Source: Hemerocallis citrina (taxonomy: Eukaryota; Streptophyta; Magnoliopsida; Asparagales; Asphodelaceae). Taken from it: DNA of 64,000 nt. The notes below the pieces were generated by a model. It did not search any database. It was not told the origin of the DNA and worked only from the letters and a program-made list of their open reading frames with translations. Position 1 is the stretch's first letter. Each line of letters begins with the position of its first letter. The stretch lies in assembly GCA_017893485.1 (NCBI GenBank), contig CM030366.1:104877796-104941795 (forward strand), given 5' to 3'. Below are positions 1-11,032 of the stretch, in pieces. The position numbers and the translations under genes are program-made.

Positions 1-224
1 CTATGTAGTACAACTGCCCACCACAGGCTGCCTCTCAAAAGGTGGTTAACCGGATTGGTGACTCTTGATCATTGGCTAATAGTATTTATACTCAAATTAT
101 CATATCAAACTTTCCATGTGGGACTAAATTTCTCAATATCTTCTCAAATTCTCAAATCCCGCGCAGACCAGTCGACTGCTCAAACCACCAGTCGACTGTT
201 CGCTGCCAAATCTGGGGTATTACA
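1..224 (-). mobile_element. LTR fragment of a gypsy-like element inserted in copia pol
   Basis: The segment ends at 224 in GGGTATTACA, so on the minus strand an LTR would begin TGTAATACCCC, the usual start of large plant gypsy LTRs. A TATA-like TATAAATA lies on the minus strand at 83-90. Copia pol coding resumes at 225, so this is an insertion into the copia element. The other end lies outside the window, so a target duplication cannot be checked. No polypurine tract abuts 224, so this is either the 5' LTR side or a solo LTR. Two CAGTCGACTG motifs lie at about 169-200. Confidence 0.5.
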
Positions 225-1628
225 ATTTAAAGGTGGTGAATCAGTTTTATCATCTTTAATTAAATTTGATGAAGGCAGAAATTCATCAAATGTAACATGC
301 ATTGATTCTTCAATAGTCATTGTTGACTTGTTGAAGATTCTATATGCTTTACTCCTATTTTAGTATCTTATAAAGATACCATCATTAGATCTAGGATCAA
401 ATTTATCTAAATTATCTTTAGTGTTCAGAATAAAACACTTACAACCAAATGTCTTAAAGTAAGAGACTTTAGGAATTTTGTTAAAAAATAACTCATAACA
501 AGTCTTCTTTAGCTTAGGTCTTATCAAGATCCTGTTTAAAACATTACAGGCTGTAGCAATAGCTTCAGCCCAAAAATACTTAGGTAAATTTCTTTCAACA
601 AGCATGGTACGTGCACATTCTTGCAAAGTCCTATTTTTCCTTTCAACCACTCTATTTTGTGGTGAAGCCCTAGAAAATGCAAATGAATGTGTTATACCAT
701 TCTTGTTGCAATATTCTGTAAATGTTTCATTTTCAAATTCTCCACCATGATCACTTCTAATAGTGACTATGGTTAGAGATCTTTGGTTTTGAATTCGTTT
801 ACAAAAATTTGCAAATTCATCAAAAGCATCATTTTTATGTTTTAAAAAGAAGGTCCAAGTGAACCGTGAAAAATCATCTACTAAAACAAATACATATCTA
901 CTTTTATTTAAAGAAGCAACTCTAGTAGGGCCAAATAAATCCATATGAATTAATTCGAGCGGCCTACTAGTAGAAATTACTTCTTTTGTTTTAAAAGTAG
1001 ATTTGATTTGTTTACCTAGTTGACATGCATCACATAACTTATCCTTTTTAAAGGATAGTCTTGGCAGTCCTTTAACTAGGTTATACTTAGATACTTTAGA
1101 GAGATTTTTCATATTCACATGTCCAAATCGTCTATGCCAAAGCCAAGAGTCATTATTAGAAGCTATTAAGCAAAAATCATTTGAAAACTCATTTGTATTC
1201 AAACATAATTCATAAATATTGTTTTTTCGAAAACCTTGAAAAACAATGTTTTGCATAGTGGAATCATAAATTAAGAAAGCATCTTTTTCAAAAACAATTT
1301 TATAACCTTTATCACATAGTTGACTAATACTTAACAGGTTATGCTTAAGTCCACTAACTAATAAAACATTTTCTATAGAAGGGTTAGTGTTTTTACCGAC
1401 CATGCCGATTCCTATGACTTTTCCTTTATTGTTATCACCAAAAGTAACTGTTCCTCCATTGATGCTTTGTATGGTGGATAGGAGGTTGGCATGATCAGTC
1501 ATATGCTTAGAACATCCACTGTCAAGTATCCAACGATCTTTCTTTGGTACCTTTAAAATATTTAATGTGAATATGGTATCCTTTTCATTGGGTCCAAAAA
1601 CTATTAGTTTGTGGGAAACCAAACCCAT
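225..1628 (-). pseudogene. copia pol fragment: protease and integrase
   Basis: The polyprotein processes Gag-Pol and inserts cDNA into the genome. Reading down the minus strand, the protease shows WILDSGCSKHMTD with the D-S-G active site. The gag-pre-integrase domain follows, with LWHRRFGHVNMKNL. The integrase core has aspartates in HMDLFGPT and IRSDHGGEFEN and the glutamate in SPQNRVVERKNRTLQ. The frame meets a TAA at 360-362 but the next codons down to 225 (NRSKAYRIFNKS, then EESMHVTFDEF) are the normal continuation of copia pol, so the stop is a nonsense mutation. Protease is out of frame with gag, overlapping it by about 25 bases. The RT domain is absent because another LTR begins at 224. 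Confidence 0.85.
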
Positions 1629-3421
1629 AATGAGTTTGATTTTCCTCCATAAGCTGGAATAAAATTAACAGAATTACATACATTTAACATATATGAATTG
1701 ATATAAGCAGTTCTATCATTCAAACTCAAGTTGACTGGAACCCATACAAGTTTGCTCTGTCCAGTCGACTTTATAACACCTTTCAGTCGACTTCTATTGT
1801 ATGTCAGTCGACTAGGTGGTAATATAGGTCGACTTATATGAGGTTTTGGTCTTGTTGAATACGACTCAGTACCTCTGGACAGGCGACTGGTAGATGAATA
1901 CAGTCGACTTGGCTGAACTTTAGATTTGTTTTTATCAATAGAACTTACAAACTTAGGCTTTTCAAAGAACTCATACAGTTTATTTCTAACACTAGAAATA
2001 GATTCAGGTTTATTTATACTAGTGTTTTTAGAAGAAAGATCCTTTTCAAGAGATTTTTTAAAACCAAGTCCAAACTTTTGACTAGATTTTACTTGATTTT
2101 GAAGAACATCGTTTAAATTCTCTTTTCCTTTATTAAACTTAGATACATTCTTGGACATCTCTTCATAATTCTTCCTTAGAGATTCAAGATCCATATCTAA
2201 ACTTGAAATACGAGAATTTAAAGATTTTACTTCTTTATCAAGGTTAAGATTCTCTTGAGAAAGTGTTTGATTGACTTTCTCTAGGTTCTTAACTCTAATC
2301 TTTTCCTTTTTCAGTTCTTGAAAAATTTTATTGAATGCATCAAGTAAATCGTCTGAATCACACTCATTACTTACTTGATTCTGTGATGCCATGAAGCACA
2401 CGTTTGCAACCTCGTTGGTTTCATCAATTTCTTCTTCTGAAGAAGAATCGCTGTCATCCCAAGTTGCTTGATATGCCTTTTTGTTTTTAGCAAACTTGTT
2501 CTTAGTGTACTTATCCTTCTTGAAGTTGGATGTTTTTCCCTTAGACTTTGTATTTTCTAGTGGACAATCCTTCTTCATATGACCTGCTTTGTTACACCTG
2601 AAACAAGTTGGAGGATCATTAGAATCTTTAAATTTCGAATTGAACTTACCTTTCCTTAGAAATTTTTTGAATCTCCTTGTGAACATAGCAATCTCCTCCC
2701 CATCTTCTTCTTCATCTTCGGAGTCTGTCATGGCTTTGAATGCTAATGATTTCTTCTTTGACTGTTGTGGTTCGGCATCCTTCTTCCGTTCTTCAATTTG
2801 TACCTCATAAGCCATTAGATTTTCCACAAGATTCTCAAGAGAAAGTTGTGATAAATCATTGGCCTCTTCTATGGCAGTGGTCTTCTTTTCCCATTTAGGA
2901 GTAAGTGCACGAAGAACTTTTCTCACCATCTCTGCTTGAGTGTATATCTTCCCAAGTGCCACAAGTGATTTTGTAATGTCAGTAAATTGGGTAATCATCT
3001 CGGACACACTTTCATTTTCTTTCATGCGGAACATTTCAAACCTGTGAACAAGAACAGATATTTTAGATTCTTTCACTTTGTTTGTTCCTTCATGATTTAC
3101 CTCGAGTGTGTGCCAGATTTGATGTGCGGTTGTTGCATTTGACACATGGTTGAACTCCTCCTTTGTGAGAGCACAGAATAATGCATTCATTGCTTTTGCA
3201 TTGTTCATTGTTTGGTTCTTCATGTCGTCATTCCATTGTGCATATGGAATAGTAGGAGCAGTGTATTCTGTTTCAGTCATGTTCTATATTTCATAATTGA
3301 TGGATTGAAGGTAGATCTTCATTCTGCACTTCCAATAATTGTAATTTGTTCCATCGAAGAGAGGTGGCCTTTGTGTAGATTGGCCTTCATGGTACTGATT
3401 TGCATTTGAGGTAGTTGCCAT
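1604..3421 (-). pseudogene. copia gag with zinc knuckle, broken by one stop
   Basis: Gag packages the retroelement RNA in cytoplasmic particles. I place the start at 3421 (MATTSNANQYHEG), just inside the primer site. The N-terminal DUF4219-like stretch FDGTNYNYWKCRMKIYLQS is followed by a TAG at 3281-3283 where the family has tryptophan. The UBN2-type Gag domain fills the next 200 residues, then comes a CCHC knuckle (CFRCNKAGHMKKDC), then a predicted coiled coil rich in K, E and L. The C-terminal part contains several Ser-Arg-Leu steps (for example QPSRLYSSTSRLSRG). These are encoded by the repeated AGTCGACT octamer, so a DNA motif is shaping the protein tail. Confidence 0.85.
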
Positions 3422-3434
3422 TGCTCTTAACCTT

Positions 3435-3446
3435 GCTCTGATACCA
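3435..3446 (-). other. tRNA-Met primer binding site of copia element
   Basis: The minus strand reads TGGTATCAGAGC, complementary to the 3' end of plant initiator tRNA-Met. It lies two bases inside the LTR boundary at 3449, where TGTTGG starts on the plus strand. This fixes the element's orientation. Confidence 0.9.
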
Positions 3447-3448
3447 AG

Positions 3449-4799
3449 TGTTGGATCTTGTAGGCAAGGCAACAAACACTAGAGAGGGGGTGAATAGTGT
3501 TTATAAAAATTAAAATGCGGAATTGAGATTTTTCTTCTGTACAGTCGACTTAAGGGATAAACCAGTCGACTGAATTAACAAAATGAAAAGTAATTTAAAT
3601 AAGTCTGTGAAGTCGACTTAGAGATGAGACAGTCGACTTAACATACAAATAAACTTCAGAGTAGTACGAGTCTGACCAGTCGACTTATCTGAGTACTCAG
3701 TCGACTGTCCAGACAAGTTTCACAGTAAGAACACAAACTGAGAAAATAGAAATGCAAGTAGAGAGATACAACCACAGAGTGCACACGATGTATCCTGGTT
3801 CGGTCCTTCCGACCTACATCCAGTCCCCAAGCAACCCACTTGAGATTTCCACTATTCTTGAAAAAGTTTACAAGAATACCCTACGGCGTTCAGACAACAA
3901 CCTTGTCTAACCCGTAGTCCTTTCTCTCGACCAGAGAAAGCAACCCACTCTTCCACCAAGAGTGACAAACCTGACTCTACACCCTAGAGTCCTACTCTCC
4001 AACCGAGAGGAAAAGAAAAACAATAAAATTGTTTACAATCAACCTGTAGCCTTGTTGTGATTGTGATATAGTACGTGGCTAATTGGTTGACTTCCAAATC
4101 CAGTCCAAAACGAATTCAATGTTATACTGGACTGAAGATGGAGAACCAAGTCTTAGTGAAGTTTGAAAGCTTTTATCACTTGAAAGCACAAAACTTAAAG
4201 TTGTTCTTCAAAAATTGCTTGGAGTGTTAAGTATCTTTTTACAGTGAATTCTATCCACTATTTATAGAGTTAGAAACATTGGACGTTGGGAAACAGTTGT
4301 TTCAACTGTCAACCAACGGAATAAAAGATTTGAATTTGAAAAAGCGAGTTCAAAACAGAAAACTGTCAGAAGCACTTGAACAGTCGATTGGGTTGCCATA
4401 ATGAGTCGACTAATCAGAGTTTGAATAAGATCAGGCAGTTTTGTACAGACTCAGTCGACTGGTATAAGTGGTAGTCGACTGGTACTTAACAACGGATCTA
4501 GTTCAAGCTGTTTTGACCTTTGGATTTGAAAACACACTGTTATAAAAAGTTTATATGTGAGTGTATGTGTGTGTGACAAGGCTGTACATCATTCTAAGAC
4601 TCAATAAAAAAAAATATTACATTTGTTTACAAGACACATAAATAAATGACATTGAAACATTGGTCTTGATTTGAGTCTTGAGTGAAGCCATTGTCTTTAT
4701 CCTGAGCTATGCTTGTTCATTTGTTCAGCTTTAGAGAAATGAGGCATTTGTGTATCTTCTGATACAACCTGCAATTATATAAAGTATAGCACAGATACA
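3449..4799 (-). repeat. 5' LTR of the copia element
   Basis: The inner edge at 3449 is fixed by the primer site. The outer edge is judged from where similarity to the neighbouring gypsy-like element resumes at about 4800, with the LTR ending GATACA; an end near 4773 (CCTGCA) is also possible. The LTR is unusually rich in AGTCGACT octamers (about ten exact or near copies). A TATA box on the minus strand sits at 4258-4267. Confidence 0.7.
4258..4267 (-). promoter_or_regulatory. TATA box of copia LTR
   Basis: The minus strand reads CTATAAATAG in an otherwise undistinguished context, about 530 bases from the outer LTR edge. Transcription would run left through the primer site into gag, as expected for the U3/R boundary. 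Confidence 0.6.
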
Positions 4800-5414
4800 T
4801 GTTGCATTTGTGTTGTAATCATCAAAATCAGATTCAACAGAAGTGTGGTGGGCCCATAACCCACAGGTCCCAGGATCCCCTTGTTGGTTCTAGTTCTTTG
4901 TATTGTTTGCTTTCCTCTATTCCTTGCATTCATCCTCGTCCGTTGACTCATTGCTTAGTTCAACTCTTCCTTGTCCATCCTTTCTTTGATTCCAGCTCTA
5001 TCTATTTCTTCATCTCCTTACTTTGTTATCTTGCAAGCCTTGTGTTGTTTCTTCTTCATTTTTGATATCGGTTACTTTTTTCTTGCATTCCATTCTGCCA
5101 TCATGCACTCATTCATTATTTGATTCAATTCTTCCCTATCCATTCTCTCTTCTATTCCAGCTCTACCTCTGCTCCTTTATTCTTGCTTTGTTATTTTGTG
5201 TTGTTTCCTTCCTTTAGATATTGTTTATTTTCTTTCCTGCATTCCGCCTGACATCGTTGTTATCCATTTCCTTCTTATCTGGTTGTTGCCACCAATTTGA
5301 CTTTTCTTTTTGGATCCCTTGTATGTTACCCTCCCCTAAGTTGCTTTTACCCTATCCTATGTACCGCGAAAGCAAATTTCGAGGACGAAATTTTGTTGTA
5401 AGGTGGGTAGGATT
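4800..5414 (+). mobile_element. 3' internal end of a coding-poor gypsy-like element
   Basis: This piece matches, on the opposite strand, the internal sequence at about 34060-33586 of the element at 30120-39475. Shared marks are the CATAACCCACAGGTCCC stretch near 4855, the palindromic AAATTTCGAGGACGAAATTT near 5374-5393, and the purine tract AAGGTGGGTAGGAT (5400-5413) directly before an LTR starting TGTAACC. The purine-tract position is typical of the 3' internal edge of Tekay/Del-type chromoviruses. No gag or pol is present. The upstream part is cut off by the copia LTR. Confidence 0.75.
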
Positions 5415-5724
5415 TGTAACCTCTGTTTTCGCAAATACGTATTTTTCGTATATTTTTTGCATTTAAAATTTTTATCTTTCTTCTCGCTTTTAAATTCTTT
5501 TTCCAACAATTACATTTTCGATTGATCGAATTTTAACAAAATATTATTCTGGTTTCTATGAAATTTTCTATTTCATTTTATTCTTCGAAAATTATACTTA
5601 TTTTGAATAACAGTGTATTTTAATTTATTGATCGACTATTTATATTATATATTGTTTAGACTATTTTAATAAATCCGTTAAACTCGAATTTGCTTTTTGA
5701 TATACATATATTATTATTATTACT

Positions 5725-6289
5725 TGTTGCCGCTGAAATCGTTGTGGAGGCAAATAGATAGATTTGTGGATTCGAGGGAAGTTGAATAGTCAAACCTTAA
5801 CACCTTCACCGGAGTTTGATCGAGACTCTCCGGCCGTTGACCTGCAAAAAGTGCGAAACACCGGGGTTGATTCCGGCGACGCACCCTCCGACGCTCTTGT
5901 CAGTAATCAGAAAGATTATGAAAGAGCTTTGATTGGAAAAAAATTGATTACCTGGTAACAGGGGGGATGGGGGGTATTTATAGCCACCTTAGGAACCAGT
6001 TTTGAGATAAGATCAAATCCCTACTTCCCAGTGGATGGATAGAAGTGATCAGGACCGTTGATTAAGGACAATCATAAACCCTAATTCTATCCAGCTGAAC
6101 TGGGTTTCTAGCTGGTTGGAACCCACACCCAGTAAGATGGATCCGTTTATGGGTTATTGGGTCTTTGGAGAAAAGCCCAGTTCTCATTCCAAACCCGTTT
6201 GTAGGTGAAAATTACCATTTTACCCCCGAGCTTTAAGATTCGTGCCTGATTTGGATGGTTCCGATTTAACCCTAGTTTTAGCCATAACA
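5725..6289 (-). repeat. 3' LTR of Tat element
   Basis: It starts TGTTGCCGCTG and ends GCCATAACA on the plus strand and pairs with 18863-19426. The minus strand carries a TATA box (CTATAAATAC) at 5974-5983. Inside edge 6290 is followed by the purine tract of the minus strand. Confidence 0.92.
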
Positions 6290-6304
6290 CAAGCCCCCAC
6301 TCCC
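6290..6304 (-). other. Polypurine tract of Tat element
   Basis: The minus strand reads GGGAGTGGGGGCTTG directly before the 3' LTR. This is the expected site of plus-strand DNA priming and confirms the minus orientation. Confidence 0.75.
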
Positions 6305-6719
6305 GAAGACGTAGTTTGATCAGCCTTTGAGGAGTAGTTTTAGTGTTTTTAATGGCTTGCGGAGTTGTATCGGAGTCCAAATGAGGGGTGTTGAATCTTC
6401 ATACGAGGCATTATGGTGATTCTCGGAGTTGGCTGTGTGCACAAGGTTGTTCTTGAGCTCTCCTAGACTTTTTGTGACTTTTCTTAATTTTTATTTATTT
6501 TCCAGATCAGCTAATTTTAAAGCGGTGATTTATTGTTCGGGGGCATTAATTAATTATCCTAAGTAATAATTATTTATCCGGGGGCTCAAAAATATTTCCC
6601 CAAATTTATAATTATTTTTTAGAATTTTTAATTAATTTTCCTGAATTTTTAATTATTTTTTCGCAATCTTTAAATAAATAATTTGAATTTAATAAATAAA
6701 AAATTAATTTTTAATACCA
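6305..6719. other. Non-coding stretch between purine tract and tandem array
   Basis: AT-rich from about 6475. Only short chance frames are present. It forms part of the untranslated 3' region of the Tat element and I see nothing else in it. Confidence 0.5.
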
Positions 6720-8110
6720 TTTATGACGTGGCGCAATCTGGGCTACTCATCAGCCAAAAACACGAATATCTGAGTGATCGGACGGTCTGAGTAGCTCGGC
6801 GGCACTTTTCCTCGCTTGCGAAGGTCGGTGCCCCGGTAGCTCGATCATGGCTCCTCGGTAGCTCGGTAGCTCGGCGCTTCATGAGTTGCTGAGCTACGTG
6901 GCTGAATCTGGAGCGTCCATCATGGCGCGAATCACGAGGTAGGCGGCTCAGATCAAGAGAAAATGTGATTTTGTCGTTTTGTGGGCGTGGCGTGATCTAA
7001 GCCGCTCATCATCTTTGGCACAAATCTTGGAACAATCTGACGGTTTGAGTAGCTCGGCAGCATTTTTCTCCAAATGTGAAGGACGGTGCCCCGGTAGCTC
7101 AGCAGAGTGCCTCCGCAGCTCGGTAGCTCAGTAGCTCGGTGCTTCATGAGTCGTTGAGCCACGTGGCAACATCTGGAGCATCTGTTAGGGCACGAATCTC
7201 GATGTGGGAGGCTCAGATCACGAGAAAATGTGATTTTATCGTTTTGTGGGCATGGCTGAATCTGAGCCGCTCATCAACTTTGGGCGCAGATCTTGGGACA
7301 ATCAGACGGCCCAAGGAGTTCGGCGTCATTTTTCTCCAAATGTAGAGGTCGGTGGCTCAGCTCCTCATGAGTTGTTGAGCCACGTGGCGACATTTGGAGC
7401 GTCCATCAGGGCACGAATCACGATGCAGGCAGCTCAGATCACGAGAAAACGTGATTTTGTCATTTTGTGGGCGTGTCTATATCTGAGCTCCTCATCAACT
7501 CTGGGCGCGAATCTTGGGACAATCAGACAGCCCAAGGAGATCGGCGTTATTTTTCTCCAAATGTGGAGGTCGGTGCCTCGGTAGCTCGGCAGAGTACCCC
7601 GGTGGCTCGGCTCCTCATTAGTCGTTGAGCCACGTGGCTACATTTGGAGCGTCCATCAGGGCACGAATCACGATGCAGGCAGCTTAGATCACGAGAAAAC
7701 ATGATTTTTTCGTTTTGTGGGCGTGTCTATATCTGAGCCGCTCATCAACTCTCGGCGCGAATCTTGGGATAATCAGACGGCCCAAGGAGTTCGGCGTCAT
7801 TTTTCTCCAAACGTGGAGGTCGGTGCCTCGGTGGCTCGGCTCCTCATGAGTCGTTGAGCCACGTAGCTACATCTAGAGCGTCCATCACGGCACGAATCAT
7901 GATGCAGGCGGCTCAGATCACGAGAAAACGTGACTGTCGTTTTGTGGGCATGTTTGAATCTGAGCTGCTCATCAACTTTGGGCACGAATCTTGGGACAAT
8001 CAGACGACCCAAGGAGTTCGGCATCATTTTTCTCCAAATGTGGAGGTCGGTGCCTCGGTAGCTCGGCAGAGTGCCTTAGTGGCTCGGCTCCTCATGAATT
8101 GCCAAGCTAC
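6720..8110. repeat. Tandem array, units of about 225-260 bases
   Basis: The phrase GGCTCAGATCACGAGAAAA (with small changes) recurs near 6948, 7208, 7430, 7680 and 7910. Each copy is followed by GTTTTGTGGGCGTG, a TTGGGACAATCAGACGG block, TTTTCTCCAAATGTGGAGGTCGG and a GAGCCACGTGGC block. Spacing varies from about 225 to 260, because internal runs of the short GGTAGCTCGGC motif expand and contract. Such arrays in the 3' region of Tat elements are known as seeds of satellite DNA. The array lies just upstream of the antisense gene. Confidence 0.85.
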
Positions 8111-8220
8111 GTGGCTAAGCCTGAACCGTCGCCGCCCTTCTCTATTCTGTCGTTTTGCCTTCCTTAACGGGCTTGAGGGGGTCCCCAAGCGTTACAAAGC
8201 CCAAGAGTAGCTTCTTTCAC

Positions 8221-8226
8221 TATAAG
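8221..8226 (+). promoter_or_regulatory. Possible TATA box of the antisense gene
   Basis: TATAAG at 8221-8226 is followed by a pyrimidine-rich leader (CTACTCTTTCTCCC and similar). It precedes the likely antisense start codon at 8443 by about 220 bases. Composition changes sharply here from array to leader. Confidence 0.45.
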
Positions 8227-9444
8227 TTTTCACCCCCTACTCTTTCTCCCATTCTTTCACTTTTCACTCTCAGAATTCACTTTCGCTCTTGAGTCACTCT
8301 GCTAGCGGAGATTTTTGCTCAGCGGTGGTTGTGTTAGCTGTCGCGACAGGCAAGTCGATTTCCGGCGAGGTTTTTTCAACCAAGAACATCACACCAAGGT
8401 TAGTATATATATTCTCTCTCTCATATATATATACCCTACGAGATGTCACGAGTGTCCTCGGGTAGTGAGGCTTCTTCCTCGGGAGGTCGGAGTGATCGGC
8501 AGTTAGTTTACGAGGAGAGAGAAGAAGTGCAGAGCCGAGCAAGGGGGAGGAGATAATAGGGTCGTCCGCGGCTGAGCCGGCTGAGCCGACCTCTTCGCTC
8601 ATCAAGGAGAAGGGGAAGGAGGTGGCTAGGCGAGTGGTCGTCGAGATGGTGGTAGAGACCGGGAGACGAGCGGGAGAAATGGGTCGGCTATCGACATTGT
8701 TATCCGGCCACGGGGGGATCAGGCAGTATACCGGCGAGCTGCTGACCAAGGCCGTCTACGGACGCTCGGAAACATACGAAGAGAACGAACCAAGGGAGGT
8801 TATCGAAGTCGACGATATCCCCTCGGTTCTAACCGAACGAGATTTGCTATGGATTCGGAAGAGCTTCGTCATACCTCCGGAGTACACCTTGATTCTCCCC
8901 GGTCCAGGGGTGCGAGCATGCACAACATTCTCGCCCGACACTTGCATCTTCGCCTACGACGCGTTAAATGCCGGGCTACGTCTCCCCCTCCATCCCTTCG
9001 TGATCGAGGTGCTCCGGTGGTATGGACTGAGCCCGATCCAGTTCATGCCGAACATATGGCGACATGTGCTCAGATTTCTGTTCCAATGCCGAACAGCGAA
9101 GGTGGAGCCTCAGCTCGTCGTCCTTAGGAGCTTGTACTGGATCAATCGGATGAGCAAGACCGAATACCGGTACTATCTGTCACCTCGGAAAGGCATCAAG
9201 TTGATAGAGAACCTAGACTCTATCAAGTCTTAGAAGGGTAAATTCTTCTTGATCAGAGGCCCTTCGGCTTGGGACTTCCCGACCCTGTGGAAGGAGGACA
9301 TGCCGAAGTATGCAAAGGCCGAGCTGGTGTTGACTCCGACCGAAGCAGAGGTCGCGGCAAAGCTGGTCGGCCTCCCAATGTTGAGTTGGAGGGACATGAC
9401 CAAGGAGGTGCTCCACGGGTCGGGCCTTAGTCCGATCGACCCGA

Positions 9445-9525
9445 GTACGCTTCGAACATCTCTATTTCCTTATTTACTTTTTGTTACGCATTATGTTTTC
9501 TAACTTTGTTTTCTTTATTCGACAG
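9445..9525 (+). other. Predicted intron 1 of antisense ORF
   Basis: Begins GTACGC, is T-rich and ends TTTATTCGACAG, 81 bases. Removing it joins the two halves in phase (CCG A / AG GCT) and avoids the frame running out into intron-like sequence. Confidence 0.6.
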
Positions 9526-9989
9526 AGGCTCCGAGCATGAACTTTTGGGCAATCATGGCCGAGCGGAACAAGGCCACCGAGGCCAAGAAGAGGAAGAGGA
9601 AGAGGAAGAGCACGAGGCCTTCGTTCGTCCGACCAACCAAGGTTCCTTCGGCCGCGGTCGTGGATCTGGCCTCTCCTCGGCGATCGGCCTTAGCAGTAGG
9701 TCTTCTTCAGCCGACCCCTTCTGATCCTTCAGGTGAGGACTTCTCCGTTTCGACGGCTCTGGCGTTCGAGGCCCCGCCCCTTACCGAGCAGGCCGAGGCC
9801 ATACTGACCGAGGGCCACAAGAAACTGTTCGTCCCCGATTGGCGGGTGATGAACCACGACGGTTTCTTGGGGGATTCGGCGATGAGTATGCAGGCTCTTC
9901 GTCATCTCCCGACCCCAAAAGACTGAGCCGCACTGAAGGCGGGGACGACAGGTGACGATGCTCTAGAGGTAGCTCGGTCGCTCATGTCG

Positions 9990-10081
9990 GTAAGTTTTTT
10001 CAGTTGATTTCGATAATCTTTTGAAAATTTTCTAAGTTTTTAGTTTGGCTCTCATTGCGCTCTAACTGCTTCTTCTTTCAG
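9990..10081 (+). other. Predicted intron 2 of antisense ORF
   Basis: Begins with the consensus donor GTAAGT and ends with TTCTTCTTTCAG, 92 bases, T-rich. It falls between codons (SLMS / ATCHF), and both flanking frames are long and charged. Confidence 0.75.
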
Positions 10082-10804
10082 GCCACGTGCCACTTCAGCC
10101 ACCTTCTCGAGCAGTATACCGAGCAAGAGAGGGAGTTGAAGGCTACTTGCGATAAAGACCGAGCGGAGAGGGCGAAGGTCGTGAAGCAGTTCGAGGCGGA
10201 GCAGCGCCGCTCGGATGCTTTGGCAGTACAGGTCGCTGACTTGGAGGCAGCCTTGGTGCAGGAAAGGGAGAAGCTCGCCTCGAAGGTGGCTAAGGCAGCT
10301 GAGGAGAGGGCCGAGGCGAAGAGGGCCCTGGAGGCTGTGATGCGGCAGAAGGACGAGGCCATAGAGGCAGTAAGGGCAGAGATAGAAGCCGAGGCCAAGA
10401 AGCACATGATGGCCAACATGGAGCAGTCCTATGCTACCGTGCTCGAGCACGTCGAGGCTCGAGTCCCCGGCTTCGACAGGTCGGGGTACGGACTGTAGGG
10501 TCCGGTCGGCGAGGAGGACCCGGAAGCCGAGCAAGAGGTTGACGGAGAGGAAGGGGACGAGCAACAAGGTGACAAGGCCGTGGTGGTGGAGGGAGGGGGC
10601 AACGAGGCTGCGGCCGACCCCCCAGCCATAGTGGCAGAGGAAGGGGAGCCGTCTACCGAGGTGCCCGTCGCCGAGCTACCACTTAAGGTGGCCCCTTGAT
10701 CTTTGTTGCCTTGTACTTTTTCTTCTTCTTTTTTTGTTTATGTATCGCCTTGTAGCAGACTGGCCACCGCTTTTTGTTATGAATGAAATTTTGTTTTCTT
10801 TGAC

Positions 10805-11015
10805 TAAGTGTTGGGGTCGATCTTGTTTTTGAGTCGTCTTGATTTGAAATTTTTCTAAGGGCTGAAAATAATTTCGTTTTGAAATCCGACTAAGTGTTCA
10901 GCACCACTCACTTTAAAATCTAGCTAAGTGTTGAGAACGACTCGCTTTGACATCGTGCTAAGTGTTGGTAACAACTTTGCTTTGAAATTTAGCTATGTGT
11001 TGGTCGAGCTTAGTG
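10805..11015 (+). repeat. Short tandem repeat of about 36-40 bases
   Basis: The phrase CTAAGTGTTGRGAACGACTCGCTTTGA recurs in degenerate form near 10805, 10888, 10924, 10959 and 10993. It separates the two antisense C-terminal modules. Confidence 0.6.
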
Positions 11016-11032
11016 TTGTTGTGTTCTTTCAG

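Larger units (their letters stand above)
225..4799 (-). mobile_element. Ty1/copia retrotransposon, 5' LTR, gag, protease and integrase; remainder outside window
   Basis: Read on the minus strand the order is LTR (about 4799-3449), tRNA-Met primer site (3446-3435), gag, protease, integrase; this order defines Ty1/copia. RT, RNase H and the 3' LTR are missing because pol is cut at 224 by another LTR. The element probably inserted into the large gypsy-like element whose 3' part resumes at 4800. Gag contains two or more stops or shifts, so this copy is dead. The octamer AGTCGACT recurs through both coding and LTR sequence. Confidence 0.85.
8443..10699 (+). pseudogene. Antisense ORF of Tat element, PF04195-like, three exons
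   Basis: This is the antisense gene typical of Tat elements, similar to the plant family annotated as putative gypsy-type transposon protein (PF04195). Its function is unknown. Start ATG 8443 (MSRVSSGSEASSSGG), one frameshift near 8535, then exon 1 to 9444 with the conserved core NAGLRLPLHPFVIEVLRWYG and SPIQFMPNIWR. Exon 2 is 9526-9989, with a basic run KKRKRKRKS that looks like a nuclear localisation signal. Exon 3 is 10082-10699, a strongly charged coiled coil ending in an acidic tail. Both introns keep the frame. In-frame stops lie at 9231-9233 (TAG before KGKFFLIRG), 9924-9926 (TGA) and 10496-10498 (TAG). The sequence after 10699 resembles a plant 3' UTR. Confidence 0.8.

Noticed and set aside
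6720..8110. CRISPR-like array
   Set aside because: Units are 225-260 bases and repeat throughout, without short repeats separating unique spacers; eukaryotic context.
8294..8749. 151-codon minus-strand frame
   Set aside because: Shadow of the start of the antisense gene on the plus strand; no features of its own.
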